DNA from: Coprinopsis marcescibilis
Taxonomy: Eukaryota > Basidiomycota > Agaricomycetes > Agaricales > Psathyrellaceae
Direction: 5' to 3'
Length of the DNA: 64,000 nucleotides
NCBI GenBank assembly: GCA_004369085.1
Contig: ML210201.1
Location: 1 to 64,000, forward strand
Every line of letters begins with the position of its first letter. Position 1 is the stretch's first letter. Under the pieces are notes generated by a model. That model was not told the origin of the DNA, searched no databases, and was given only the letters and a program-made list of their open reading frames with translations. Positions 22,571 through 32,881 of the stretch are shown piece after piece. The position numbers were made by a program, and so were the translations under genes.

Positions 22571-22741
22571 TTAAGCAATGACGCAGTAGGAAGTGCCACC
22601 GCTACCACCGCCGGTCTCGAAGTTGGCGGGGGCATCAACGACGGGGCGTTGGGCGATGACGCAGTAAGAAGTACCACCGCTGCCACCGCCGGTCTCTTCG
22701 TTGGTGGGGGTATCAATGGGGAGGGTGATGAAGGAGTCCAT
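22571..22741 (-). CDS. Pheromone-like CaaX precursor 3 (two identical units)
   Basis: Intronless 56-residue precursor. After MDSFITLPIDTPTNE the unit ETGGGSGGTSYCVIA occurs twice without any difference (residues 16-30 and 42-56), separated by QRPVVDAPANF. The end is CVIA followed by a TAA stop. Perfect identity of the two units contrasts with precursor 2 and suggests recent homogenisation within the gene or selection for one mature peptide in two doses. A TATAAAA box at 22799-22805 lies inside a short palindrome (GGGGTATAAAATCCCC), 58 bp before the start. It lies in duplication unit B. Confidence 0.88.
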   Translation of the reverse strand: MDSFITLPIDTPTNEETGGGSGGTSYCVIAQRPVVDAPANFETGGGSGGTSYCVIA

Positions 22742-22798
22742 GAGTGCCTTGTGTTAGATTAAAAATCTGGAGAGACGTAGAGGTCGAAACTGCGGGGA

Positions 22799-22805
22799 TT
22801 TTATA
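22799..22805 (-). promoter_or_regulatory. TATA box of precursor 3
   Basis: TATAAAA flanked by GGGG and CCCC on the minus strand, 58 bp upstream of the start codon. Precursor 2 has TATAAAG at 21169-21175 at the same distance, and precursor 1 has a TATA-like box at 19671-19678. Confidence 0.65.
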
Positions 22806-23759
22806 CCCCGAGGGGTGCCATTTTCGGCATAGTGGGCGACAAAAAGATGGTACTACTTGCTTGCTGAGAGACCTCTGCTGCCACCCAGCTATTATCAGCG
22901 GCGTTAGGCGTTTCGTCCATAAAATGTAAGTAGCAATGATCGTGGATTGGAGGGCAGGGGAAGTGACAGAAATCTGTGCAAGTTGCCCCGGTTTGTCCGC
23001 TTCAATTGTATCGACCTTGTCAGAGATAAGTCAAGAAGGTCCTACACTTTCTCAGATTCTCGCACTCACAAATGCGTTGTATTTGGTTAGGACCGCTTTA
23101 CAGAGGTCTCCATTCCGGAATCGTATTCGATCATTTTGTCCTCGGTGGGTGCGGGCGCTTAAGACCCATCTGGTGCCAAACGGTCCAAAATCTACGCGAA
23201 AATCTGCCCTGTCTTTCGATCGATTTACATCTGCACGAAGTAGGCTCCATTTCTTGGATCACCACACAGTCAGACGTCTCAAAACAGTGGCATTTAGTGG
23301 CATGCCGTTCTGGGAGGTATATCGCTGGCAATGCCAGTGTCGATCTCACCCACGGACTTAGTACCTGCAGATTCAGACCCGAGAAAAGGCATTCGGGTGT
23401 TGGCACACCGCCGCATTACTGTGAATTGCAAACTGGTTTATTAATAGCCTACTACAAATACCCGAGCCCAAAAAGCTAGATCAGAGCGGAAACGTTGGCA
23501 AAAGCGCGTTTTGGAGCGTGAAGATCGAAGGGGGTACTGTCGGTCACGTCATTCAAAGAGAGAGACGTCGAAAGAGATATGCTGCTGTTGCTGGCCGAGC
23601 ATCTCGCTTATGGTCTTACATGATCAAAAGGACACTTCTGAAAGAAGAGAAGTAAGACAAAGGTCATCGCTCTGAGTTGGTGGCCATAAAAGCTGTAGAT
23701 TTCACTTACCATTGGGAAGCCTGCCTCTTCGGCGGATTGCGCGCCGTGAACGCAGCTCG

Positions 23760-23931
23760 TCAGGCAATAACGCAGTAAGAAATGGAACCGTTTCTTCCGC
23801 CGGTCTCGAAGTCAGGCGTCATTATCGACAACCCAGTAGGGATTTCGAACCGTTGCTGACCCCGGTCTCTTGTTTCAAGGTTAGTGGGAATTTCTATGGT
23901 GAGAAATACCGTTTACAGCGAGGGAATCCAT
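23760..23931 (-). pseudogene. Decayed pheromone-like precursor copy B with intact last unit
   Basis: Starts MDSLAV and then meets a stop, unless a short GTAAAC...CATAG intron is used. The first unit has lost its CaaX segment and runs into stops. The last unit is still intact: FETGGRNGSISYCVIA followed by a stop. The upstream TATA is altered to TATAGAT. It is most likely a pseudogene, although an unusual start or splice could still express the last unit. Confidence 0.7.
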
Positions 23932-24553
23932 TTCAGTGAGCGAGTGTGGTAGAAACCTTACTATCAAGGACCGTATCTATAGGACATAGTGAAGGCTGTA
24001 CGGCCGCCGGAAGACAATAGCTGAGCTAGGGACATCAGGGGTGCCGCTTTGCCTGGTCCTTGCTCCTCTGTGGTTTGCCTCAGGGCCCAAAGGTCAATTC
24101 ACCGGGGTCCCCGTCTTTATTGAAGGGGGGCAACAATTTGATCTTGGCTCTCGTTTGGCTCGATGTAAGAGGGAATAGACCTCTGAGAAGGAGATAAGAG
24201 TATACTCACATCAGTGCTTTCGCCTAGCCCTCCTCAGTCCTGGAATTTACAAAAGCTCCACTGCTGGTCGTAAACCGGCCAAATCTTGTTGAAAGTATCA
24301 GGATTCATTTGCAATCGTATCTTCCTGGGGTTAGTCTGATCAAGGGCTTTTTACCTGAAAGTAGTCAGTGGGAAACCACCCAGAAATAACCGACTAGTGT
24401 CATTCTGTCGGGCAGTGACAAAGATGAGCTGAAGTGCGTGGTGCGAAAGATTACCGTGGTTGCCTAGGGGAGTGAGATCAAGTCAGGTCGTTGGTCCAGG
24501 ACTCGGAATCAAGGAGATCAGGACCGCTTTGAATGGAAGCCGCCTTGGGCACT

Positions 24554-24902
24554 GGACGACTTTCCACGGAGGTTTAGAATCCTAGATTATTTTCTAAACG
24601 AGCCCTGCCGAAAAGCCGAACGTCTTGGCTGCCCTTTGGGGAAAGGCAAAGGCTCCGCTGTCACTGCAGACCCCATTCTAAATCCTGACTCTAGACGAGG
24701 GTCCCCTACCCCCTCTCCAGACTCAGACGCACTTTCTAAACGAGATTTNNNNNNNNNNGGGCGGCCGACGAGTCTGAGATGGTTTATCTCTTCCTCCTAG
24801 ATGTGTCGGTGGTTTAGAACAGATATTCTAAATTCGCATTCAAAGTCCGACATCAGCCATTTAGAAATAATCTAGGATCCTAAACACGGTGGAAAGTCGT
24901 CC
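24554..24902. mobile_element. Foldback/MITE-like element with assembly gap inside
   Basis: Terminal inverted repeats of about 45 bp: the left end begins GGACGACTTTCCAC and the right end is its complement, both continuing into a TTTAG-ATCCTAGATTATT-like segment with few mismatches. Flanking ACT at 24551-24553 and 24903-24905 could be a 3-bp target duplication. No transposase is visible. The interior is cut by ten Ns, so its true length is unknown. Confidence 0.7.
24749..24758. other. Assembly gap (10 N)
   Basis: Ten Ns inside the foldback element. This is a placeholder length, and assembly probably failed because of the inverted repeats. Confidence 0.98.
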
Positions 24903-25979
24903 ACTCATCCCTGTCATCGCATGTTTGTTGGCGAAGCAACTCTAACTTACGGTAGATGTCGAAACCACATGGACCTCGAGTGTCGGGTCAATGATCGGTG
25001 GATGAGGACGACATTATTGAAAGGAATATCAGATATCGGGACAAGAATTGCCGAACTCTAAGGATTGCAAGAGATCAGAGCACCCAGAGTGCGAGCACCA
25101 TCCTTCGATAGCATGCAGATTTCCTGAAGAAGATCGTTGGGGTATGATTCTGTGAACCGGCACTCCCTTACCTCCACAAGGCACGGACCATGTTTCTCTG
25201 TGAAAATCTGTCCGCGCTTCAGAGTCAGATGCCTTGAGGTGTTCGCAACAGATGGAATGCAGATGTATGTCAGTGGCAGTTACTTGAGTCCGCACTAGCA
25301 GGAGACTCAAGGCTCTGCAGGAGATGTCCAACCAGTGCTGCTTGAGATCATGATTCAGAGCAAATATGGAACTGTCACACCGTTACGCCGCTTCCAAGCA
25401 GACCAGAAATTCGACATATCCATGGACTTTGGACCTAGGGAAGACCTATTACAAGCTCACCGTGAATACATAAGATTTTAAGGGAAAAACCTGCGGCAGT
25501 TTCAAGGAAAAATAATGGCAAGAGAAGGCGTTGTGGGATAAAAAAAAAAGGATTGTGTGACGGAGCGTGACAACGGCGGCGGTTGACAACAACAAGACCA
25601 CAACACAACAATATTGGGGCCACATCATCCTGCCATCTTGTCTAGCTTTTACCGTCGTAATCGCTACTCGTCGCAGACAATTCCTCTGCTCGTCGTGCTC
25701 AACGTCGACCAACACCGTTTCTACTAGACCGGCAGGCTCCGCTGGTCTCGTCTAGAACACTCGCAGTACACAGTCGACGCACACAGGGTCTACACCCCGC
25801 CGTCCTTTGAACAGCTTGTTTCTAGTTCGTCCAAAGACTCGACGTCCAGGACCAAATTTCACAGCCAACAGCACCAACAATCTTCGACAGCATCGTCTTT
25901 TCAACTTATCGCTTGCGGAACACCCAATTTTCACATTTTCACCCACATCAATATCTTCATTTTTGTAACTACTCTCAAT

Positions 25980-28045
25980 ATGAGTCTTCGACCACCTTCT
26001 ACCAGTCCCAGTCCATCGCCAGGACCCGCCGATAAGATCAGCGTTCGCCAGTCGATGGGTCCTTCAGCGCGAGGAACTCCGACTCTCGCACCCGCCTCTC
26101 CGCGTCCTGGAGGTCAGGGGAGTGCCAGGCCCACTAGCGAGCTATTGGGCAGCGGTGCCATGTTTCAAACACCTGAAGGTATGTTGACCCGGTGTATCTT
26201 TCCAGTTAGTATGCTAATCGTCGTATCGCAGCGGAGGCACTTGATCAATGGTTTGAAAATCTACAAAACTACGAAGCCACTCTGGTACGTGTCTGTAACA
26301 ACACCAAGAACAAAGAAGTTGACCAGTTTCGCAGGAGGATATGGCTGCTGCCTCCCTCGATGTAAATTTTAAAGAAGAACTGAGCGCCATCGAGCAATGT
26401 ACGTTTCAAGTTCGCCGCCCAGTGCCCCTGGCACTCAACTTTGTGATTTAAACAGGGTTCAAAGTTCTCTCTGAAGCAGAGCGCACAGCCGCTCTTTACA
26501 GTCTTCTTCAGCACTCTACTCAAGTGCAAATCAGGTTCTTTATCACCGTCTTACAGCAGATGGCGAGATCAGACCCAATGACAGCACTCCTGAGTCCCGC
26601 CATGGGTTGGTTGGCATCTCGACTTACATGTATCATACCGGCTAATCATGTCTACAGGTTCTATGCAAAGTCAAATGGAAGCCAAACTTGCGAGCATAAA
26701 GTCTCCTGGTCTCAAGTCTGGTTTACCGGCTTCCCCTACCGCTCGAAACTTTACCCCTGGAAATCGCCAGTCTGTGACCTTGGACACCACTTATCTTTCT
26801 CCTGATTCTGCTGCAATTGCGACACCCACTATCAGCAATGACGCCGCCGCGACTCTTGCTCAACAGAGGGCCAAGCTCAATGCCTCCCATCGCATTTCTG
26901 CGCCCGTGCTTGCCAGTAGCAGTATTGACCGCGCGTCCTGGGGCCCCTCTCAGCTCACCCAGGTTAGCGAGCAGCAGGCTCCCGCTCAGGAAATCGTGAT
27001 GAACGCGTCCCGACCCAAGAGTAGCGACTTCTCTGGCACCATTGCTTCTCCACGCCTTGGTGAATCTGGCCAGAGCGACAGCTGGGCTAGTATGGTCTCC
27101 ACCCCTCTTATCCCCATGTTCAAGGACACCCGATCTACCACCCAAGCCACGGAATCCGCACCCAAGTCCGACAGCCACTGGTCCAGGAACAATCCCCCCG
27201 CTGTTCCTCGCATGGGCGATCCCACCACTCGCCGACGCACTAACAAAGTTGGCAATAACAACAATGGCAACGATCAGTCATCCAGCGGTGGTGTCTATGA
27301 CGATAACGGAAACCCGATTGGAAACCAACAACAACCTGGAAGTGGCATGAGGAATGTCAGTGGTGGTTGGTCTGGTGCTAGAAGCCCAGCTCTTTCCAAC
27401 GCATCCTCGAACAGGTTCGGAGATGACAACAGCAACAATGGCATGAACGGATTAGGCATGCAAATGAACGGATACGGCGTCGGCCTCGGTAGCCCTGGCT
27501 TAGGTATGGGTATCCCTGGAATGGGAGTCCCTCCTCTGAGCCCATTCAACATGAACATGGGCATGTTGAGCGCCATGGGCATGACGCCCGAGGCTCAAGC
27601 ACAGCTACTCGCCGCGCAAATGGCCGCCAGTGGATTTGGCCAGCCCAACTTCTTCGGAATGCAACCCCTCTCTGCGGGTATTAACCAACGACGTGGACCC
27701 TCCGGTGGGCGATCTCCTGGTTTGAAGAGCGCATCTAGCGTTGGCAGTCGTGGCGATGCTACACCAAAGGGAGAGGAAGACGTCAACCCTGAATTGTTGG
27801 GCGATATCCCGGCCTGGTTGAGGAGCTTGAGGTTGCACAAGTACACCCCCAACTTTGAAGGCTGCAACTGGCAGGACATGGTCCTCATGGATGAAGCCGC
27901 ACTCGAAGCCAAGGGTGTCGCCGCCTTGGGGGCCCGAAGGAAGATGATGAAGACCTTCGAGCTTGTTAGGAAGAAGATGGGAATCGACGAAGGTCCACCC
28001 CCTAGTGCACCACCCAGCGCCGCCCCTTCTATCAAGTCTCCTTGA
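25980..28045 (+). CDS. VTS1: Vts1/Smaug-type SAM-domain RNA-binding protein
   Basis: Post-transcriptional regulator that binds hairpins of the Smaug recognition type in mRNAs and promotes their deadenylation and decay. The N-terminus is rich in Ser/Pro. A conserved helical region follows across several short exons: [55 protein letters not shown]. The centre is low complexity, with an Asn-rich run and a Gly/Met-rich run near 27430-27600. The C-terminus holds the SAM domain: [59 protein letters not shown], here cited by its start near 27808 and end near 27984. Four introns lie before 26660 and the rest is one exon. Length is about 590 residues. Confidence 0.93.
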
Positions 28046-28747
28046 AAGGGTCCGGTCGGATTGAAGGACGCTGCTGCGATGTTGTGGTAGTCCAAAGGAA
28101 AGGTGACACATGTTGACCGGCCTCAGGTTAGGATGTGGGCCGTTTATACCCGATTCTTGACTTTCTTTTTTCTTCTCGATTTGTCTATGCCCTCTTCTAT
28201 TTCTTCAGCGAAGAACATTTTACGACTTTCTCCCTTCCCCAATTGTTCTTCCAACCTGTCCGGTCCGAATTTATGTTGCAGGAGATGGTGAATGACACTC
28301 GTTCACGGTATGATGATGAACCTTTACCATCTATTAGTGACCTTAATTATCTGCGCATTTCGACCAGCCTTCTTATACGTATCAAAATATTTTTCTCCCT
28401 TTACTAGTGTCACAATTATTATGAATGTCACCCCAATAGTATGATAGCTTGTAGTATACGCCATTTGCTTAGTCCATTTACGATTCACCGTGGGTTCGAG
28501 TAGTGCTTGTGTAGCGACATGGCGGTTGAAACTTGAAATGGCGCCCCCACTCCGAATTCTGTTTTCTTTATATTTTCTGCCGATCACAACCCCCTGTAAC
28601 TTATCACGAATGGATGTATATTTGTTTCTAACCACAGAACAAGAAGCGAGTTTGTATCGCCGTAGTGGGAGCGGCTAAAAAATCAGCAGCGAGTCCCCGT
28701 TGAATGCGAACGAACTGTCATTGAGAAGGTCTTCGATATCGAATAAT
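28046..28747. other. Convergent intergenic region
   Basis: AT-rich sequence between the VTS1 stop and the stop of the minus-strand F-box gene. It probably holds both 3' untranslated regions. I see no gene in it. Confidence 0.5.
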
Positions 28748-30427
28748 TTACATCCCCATGTAATCTAGAATCTCTATCCGTGTCCAACTATCGATTAAGC
28801 ACAACCTTCCGCGGTAACCATCAAAGCCCAACAGCTCTCTATTCTCCAGACCTGCGGGAATCTTCAATGATTGAACGGATATGGCACTGGGTTCGGTGCC
28901 GTGTTGATGCTGGATGTGATATACGTTCAGATCAGGGGGGAACGCGGAGCTTTGGGTGACGGCAAAGCCCACGCCGTTGTTGGACGTCGAGGACAATGAG
29001 CTGACAGCGATTCCGGCGAGTTTCAGCGGATAAGAGCACCTGGTGCTGAACTCGATCATGCCCGAATGGGACAATCGAGCATCGAGGAGCTGGAGGTTGA
29101 TTTCGGCGGTCCACCTGACTGGGTGCGGCATGTATGCGATGGTTAAGAGGCTCAGATCATACTCGACGCCCCCGGTCGCTTCCGCCGTTTGTGGCGTGCG
29201 ATGAGTGCGCTCTTGGTCGTTTAAAGAAGTGGAGGCAGAGGTAGAGGTAGATGTAGAGTTTAAGGCAGAGTTTGATCTTGTACGGTTGAAGAGGTTGATT
29301 CTGGACAGCATTTGTGGATAGACGCCGCGATGGGAGAGCTTTAGGTGTGGGTCTTCTATTGCTTGTACTAGGTGGCCGTTGGGGGTGTGGGGTAGAGGAT
29401 AGGCTTCAATGTGGGTTTCTGTCCGGAGCGGATAGATTGTAAGGAGATGGCTGGGAGAGAACGTGTAGTTCATGTGACTGAGATCAGAGACTTTCTGGAT
29501 CTGCGACTGTGCGTGGACATAGATTCGTTAGTGTCAGTACCAAAGCGGGACAATGATGAGTTCGTACATGTCTTGGAACGTAAAATATCGAGTTGGATGG
29601 GATGTGATAAAGCTCCGTTGGTTCGTCCCTTGAGACAAACTCCTTGACTAGGAGAATGTAATCACGGCTCAGTTTGACTTCGATTATACGTTCCCCCGGA
29701 ATGACAACTTGGAGAGTTACAGTCGATTGGGTACCATCAAGGCAGAGCTTCAGAACCATACTACCGATCCGAGTTAGCTTTCGCGCAAAAGAGGATGTTC
29801 AAGGCACTCACACTCTTGTAGGATACGAGCAAATGAAAGTGACCCAGATTGAGCTCTCGCCTTGGTCCTGGGCGTTGGTTTGGTGGCTCAAGTAGCCAGG
29901 GACCATGTCAATGGCGCAAGGACATTCGTAGGACACCAAAGGCGTGTGGCGGTCCCCGTCCAGATCATACCATGAGATCCGGCATTCTTCTGCTATTTGC
30001 AGATAGCGCCCAGATATCATCTGGGCATCGAATCCATAGGTTGGGAGTTTGCGAGGAAACGTGTATTTGCTGGGAGTGCGTGGGGCGCGTGAGGGGTTTG
30101 GACCCCATGTTCTGTAAAGCAGAGTGGATCGAACGAGGAGACGCTCGAGGTCTCGGGCGTGCTGGTGGGACAGAGGTCCGAGGGGTAGAAGCAGCCTGGA
30201 GTGGGTATACACCGAGTGCCAGACGGCGCGCTCAGCCCCCGCAACCATGAGGGCACGAGATGCCTGCGACAGGTCGAATGTCCCGGTAAACAACTGTGAG
30301 GTCGAGGTAGGAGAAGCGCGCCACATACCTTGCGTACATTGATGACGTCTTCGACATCCAGGTAACCAAGGATTTCGGAGAGAACATCACCATTCAAATG
30401 CGAGAGTGACAGAGTTCCGGCGGGCAT
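28748..30427 (-). CDS. F-box protein
   Basis: Exon 1 encodes an N-terminal F-box, LSLSHLNGDVLSEILGYLDVEDVINVRK, continuing after an intron into ASRALMVAGAERAVWHSV. The remainder is about 450 residues including LVKEFVSRDEPTELYHIP and a serine/threonine-rich stretch (SALNSTSTSTSASTSLND) near 29220-29270. It ends RIEILDYMGM at the stop. No WD or leucine-rich repeats are recognised. It is likely an SCF substrate adaptor. It diverges from the family X polymerase gene across about 540 bp. Confidence 0.83.
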
Positions 30428-30964
30428 GATTGTGGGGTCAATGGGAAACCAAGGGCAATGTGGGACTTGAGGCTTGTTTCCGCAATTTATAGGCAGAAAC
30501 TGGACTGGAGTAGCCTCCTAGGGATCCGCGCTAGCAGAAGTCCATTACCAAGTTACCGCATTCAAAATGCCACAATCTATGCTCGATGTGGACGACATGA
30601 GGAGTGTTGCCACCTTACCCCTTCAGTCCAGCTGATCATGTCGCCCAAAGTGACAAGATCCTAATATAAAGATTATCAGACTGCTCGAAGCTTGGAGAAG
30701 TCTTCCACACGTTTTCCGCACAAACGACATGGGACCACAGTAGCCGCCACGCACTGCAAACGATGTTGTAAAATTGAATCGAGTTTCTCCGACATCATGG
30801 ACTATCCCTTGGCTATTTTCATCGTTGTATATCCCTGGAGATTTCAAAATCTCCAGGGACTCAGCGCTTCCGACTCGCGCTGTCACGGTGACAGTACTTG
30901 GTGGTGAGAGGAAGAGATCAGCGCACAGCCACCGCCAGCTGCCCCTTTCCTTCTCGACATATGG
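30428..30964. other. Divergent intergenic region
   Basis: Shared upstream region of the F-box gene (minus) and the polymerase-like gene (plus). Short open frames on both strands are not supported. It contains one long perfect inverted repeat, annotated separately. Confidence 0.5.
30832..30859. repeat. Perfect 13-bp inverted repeat
   Basis: TCCCTGGAGATTT and its exact complement are separated by two bases (CA). It sits about 105 bp upstream of the polymerase-like start codon and about 405 bp from the F-box start. It could be a dimer-binding operator or form a hairpin in a leader RNA. Confidence 0.85.
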
Positions 30965-32704
30965 ATGCTGGCCCGCCATATCCTCCATTCTCCACGTTCA
31001 ACTCGGATACTCTCTTTTTGTCGCAAAAATGTGCAATTCTATAGCACCCAGCTCTTTCGGACGCCTAACGAGGCCGTCTTGAATATGCTTCGTAAGGGTG
31101 AGATGCGTTGTCAAGTTTTGTGACCTCGAACAGCTTTTTGACATTTCCGTTCAGAAAAAGAACAGGAAGCGCTTCTTGCAAACCCCAATTCATTCAAAAT
31201 AAATGCTTTTGTGAATGCAATAAATGTCATTTCGCAACTGGAAACGACCATTCGATCCGGTGATGATGAAATTCTGGCGGTAAGTGTGTGTTTGCCATGG
31301 TATATCACTACGGAGTACTGAGTATCAGGATCTTCGCAGCTGAAAGGCATTGGCCCGGGAATCAAGAACAGAATCCACCAACACTTTATCCGCCACGATA
31401 TGGCCAGGGCTCGTATGTGATGTATACGTCTGCTAACATCCGCGGCTGAAACAGTGAGTTCACAGAAACCTCCAAGGAAACGGAAGACGCCATGAGAAGG
31501 AAGGCGGTCCTCGACTTGCAACGTGTCCCAGGCATAGGGTGTGTGTGTATGGCCTTCTTTTGTGGAGATTGAGTTTTAACCTCAATCTAGGTCCGTCAAA
31601 GCAAAATCCCTAGTTGAGGCTGGGTGCATGGGCTTGGAGTCCCTAATTGGCTCGGAAAAGTTTCATGAGCAATTGACCCCGCAACAGATTATCGGGCTGA
31701 AATATATCGACCACCTGGAGGTACCTGCGTCACGCGAGCTGGTAGAGAAGGTCCTTGTGAGTCCTCGGATTTGTGTCCTATCCCTCGCAACGTCCTAACC
31801 AATTCCGCGGTAGGAGCTACTCCGAGACAACGTTTCATCGAAGTATGAAATTATCCCTGTCGGTGAATTGTGAGTCGTGTCGTGTCCACGACCTCCGCAT
31901 AAACTCACATCGTGTTCAGCCGGCGGAGGTTTCCCAAGTGTTCATCAATAGAGCTATTGCTTATCCATTCCGAACATGCACACATACCAATACCGACCGC
32001 TCCCTCGCCCTTTGCCGAGGACCCCCTTGGCACACTACGATCTACGAAACGCGCTATAAAGAAGTCCGATCGACGTCCAGGCCTTACCAGGAAGGACCGC
32101 GAAAATAGCAGCCTCCACAGTGATGTCATTCCGTTGCTGCAGAAACGCGGTCTGTTCACGGACAAGATCTCGGAAGCACACAATTCATGGACAGGTGTAG
32201 TTCGCCTACCTCCACAATCCCAAGTTCGGAACCTACTTGTCGAAAGCAGAGCTGAGGCTTTGCCTTTACGCATAGAGCCTGGTGACTACAGGCGAATAAC
32301 CATTCAGTAAGCTCATTCACTGCGACGTGTTTAGCGCATGTTGATCCGTCATTTCCAGCTCCGTTCCACAAAAGTCAAAGGCTGCTGCACTCTTGCACTT
32401 GACAGGCGATGACGAACACACACGGCAGCTCGAACGCAGAGCTGACGCAATGGGAATGCTCTTTGACGAATTTGGGTTATGGAAATGGAACCACCAAGAA
32501 CCTGAACCCTGCACAATCGAAAATGCCATAGCGGATCCCAGTACCCTGTCGAAGCGAGGCTTTTGGAGTCTCCTCAAAGCTGATGACGAGCAGGATATTT
32601 TTGATACGCTTGGTCTACCTTACGTGGACCCAACGAGAAGGAACTTTGGATTCCTCCGTCCAACTCGACCTAAGCAGAAGAAATACTCCTCGGCTTTTGT
32701 TTAA
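30965..32704 (+). CDS. Mitochondrially targeted family X DNA polymerase-like protein, catalytic site apparently lost
   Basis: The N-terminus reads MLARHILHSPRSTRILSFCR, an arginine-rich, acid-free presequence of mitochondrial type. After an intron comes the 8-kDa-like helix-hairpin-helix region (NAINVISQLETTIRSGDDEILALKGIG) and a second hairpin VPGIGSVKAKSLVEAG, then helix LKYIDHLEVPASRELVEKV, as in polymerase beta relatives. The palm should show GxxRRGK...DxD. Here the matching segment is VGEFRRRFPKCSSIELLLIH, with serine and glutamate where the two aspartates are expected, and the third aspartate position (usually RRIDI) also appears replaced. The C-terminal thumb is preserved: LLHLTGDDEHTRQLERRADAMGMLFDEFGLW. 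Six or so introns are needed. It is probably a noncatalytic DNA-binding or repair accessory protein. Confidence 0.75.
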
Positions 32705-32881
32705 CCTCAGCTTACCTTTCAGCCTACTTAGACGTGTATGAACCATAAACCATATTCTTCCTGTAGTTAGACCCTGTATTACCACTTTTCCTCTAACCAT
32801 ACATCACCCAATTTATAGGGGTTTTCAGCTTTACTCATCCGGCAATCAAACCTGTGATAGCTCTTGCCTCCTACCACAACC

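Larger units (their letters stand above)
22208..24060. repeat. Tandem segmental duplication, unit B
   Basis: Second copy of the block described as unit A, about 1.85 kb, directly adjacent and in the same orientation. It carries intact precursor 3 and the decayed copy B. Extra length comes mainly from the segment between these two genes. Confidence 0.8.
24061..25979. other. Intergenic region with a foldback element and assembly gap
   Basis: Apart from the foldback element at 24554-24902 I see no supported gene. A minus-strand open frame at 25029-25331 has no recognisable features. The last 500 bp are pyrimidine-rich and form the upstream region of VTS1. Confidence 0.45.
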
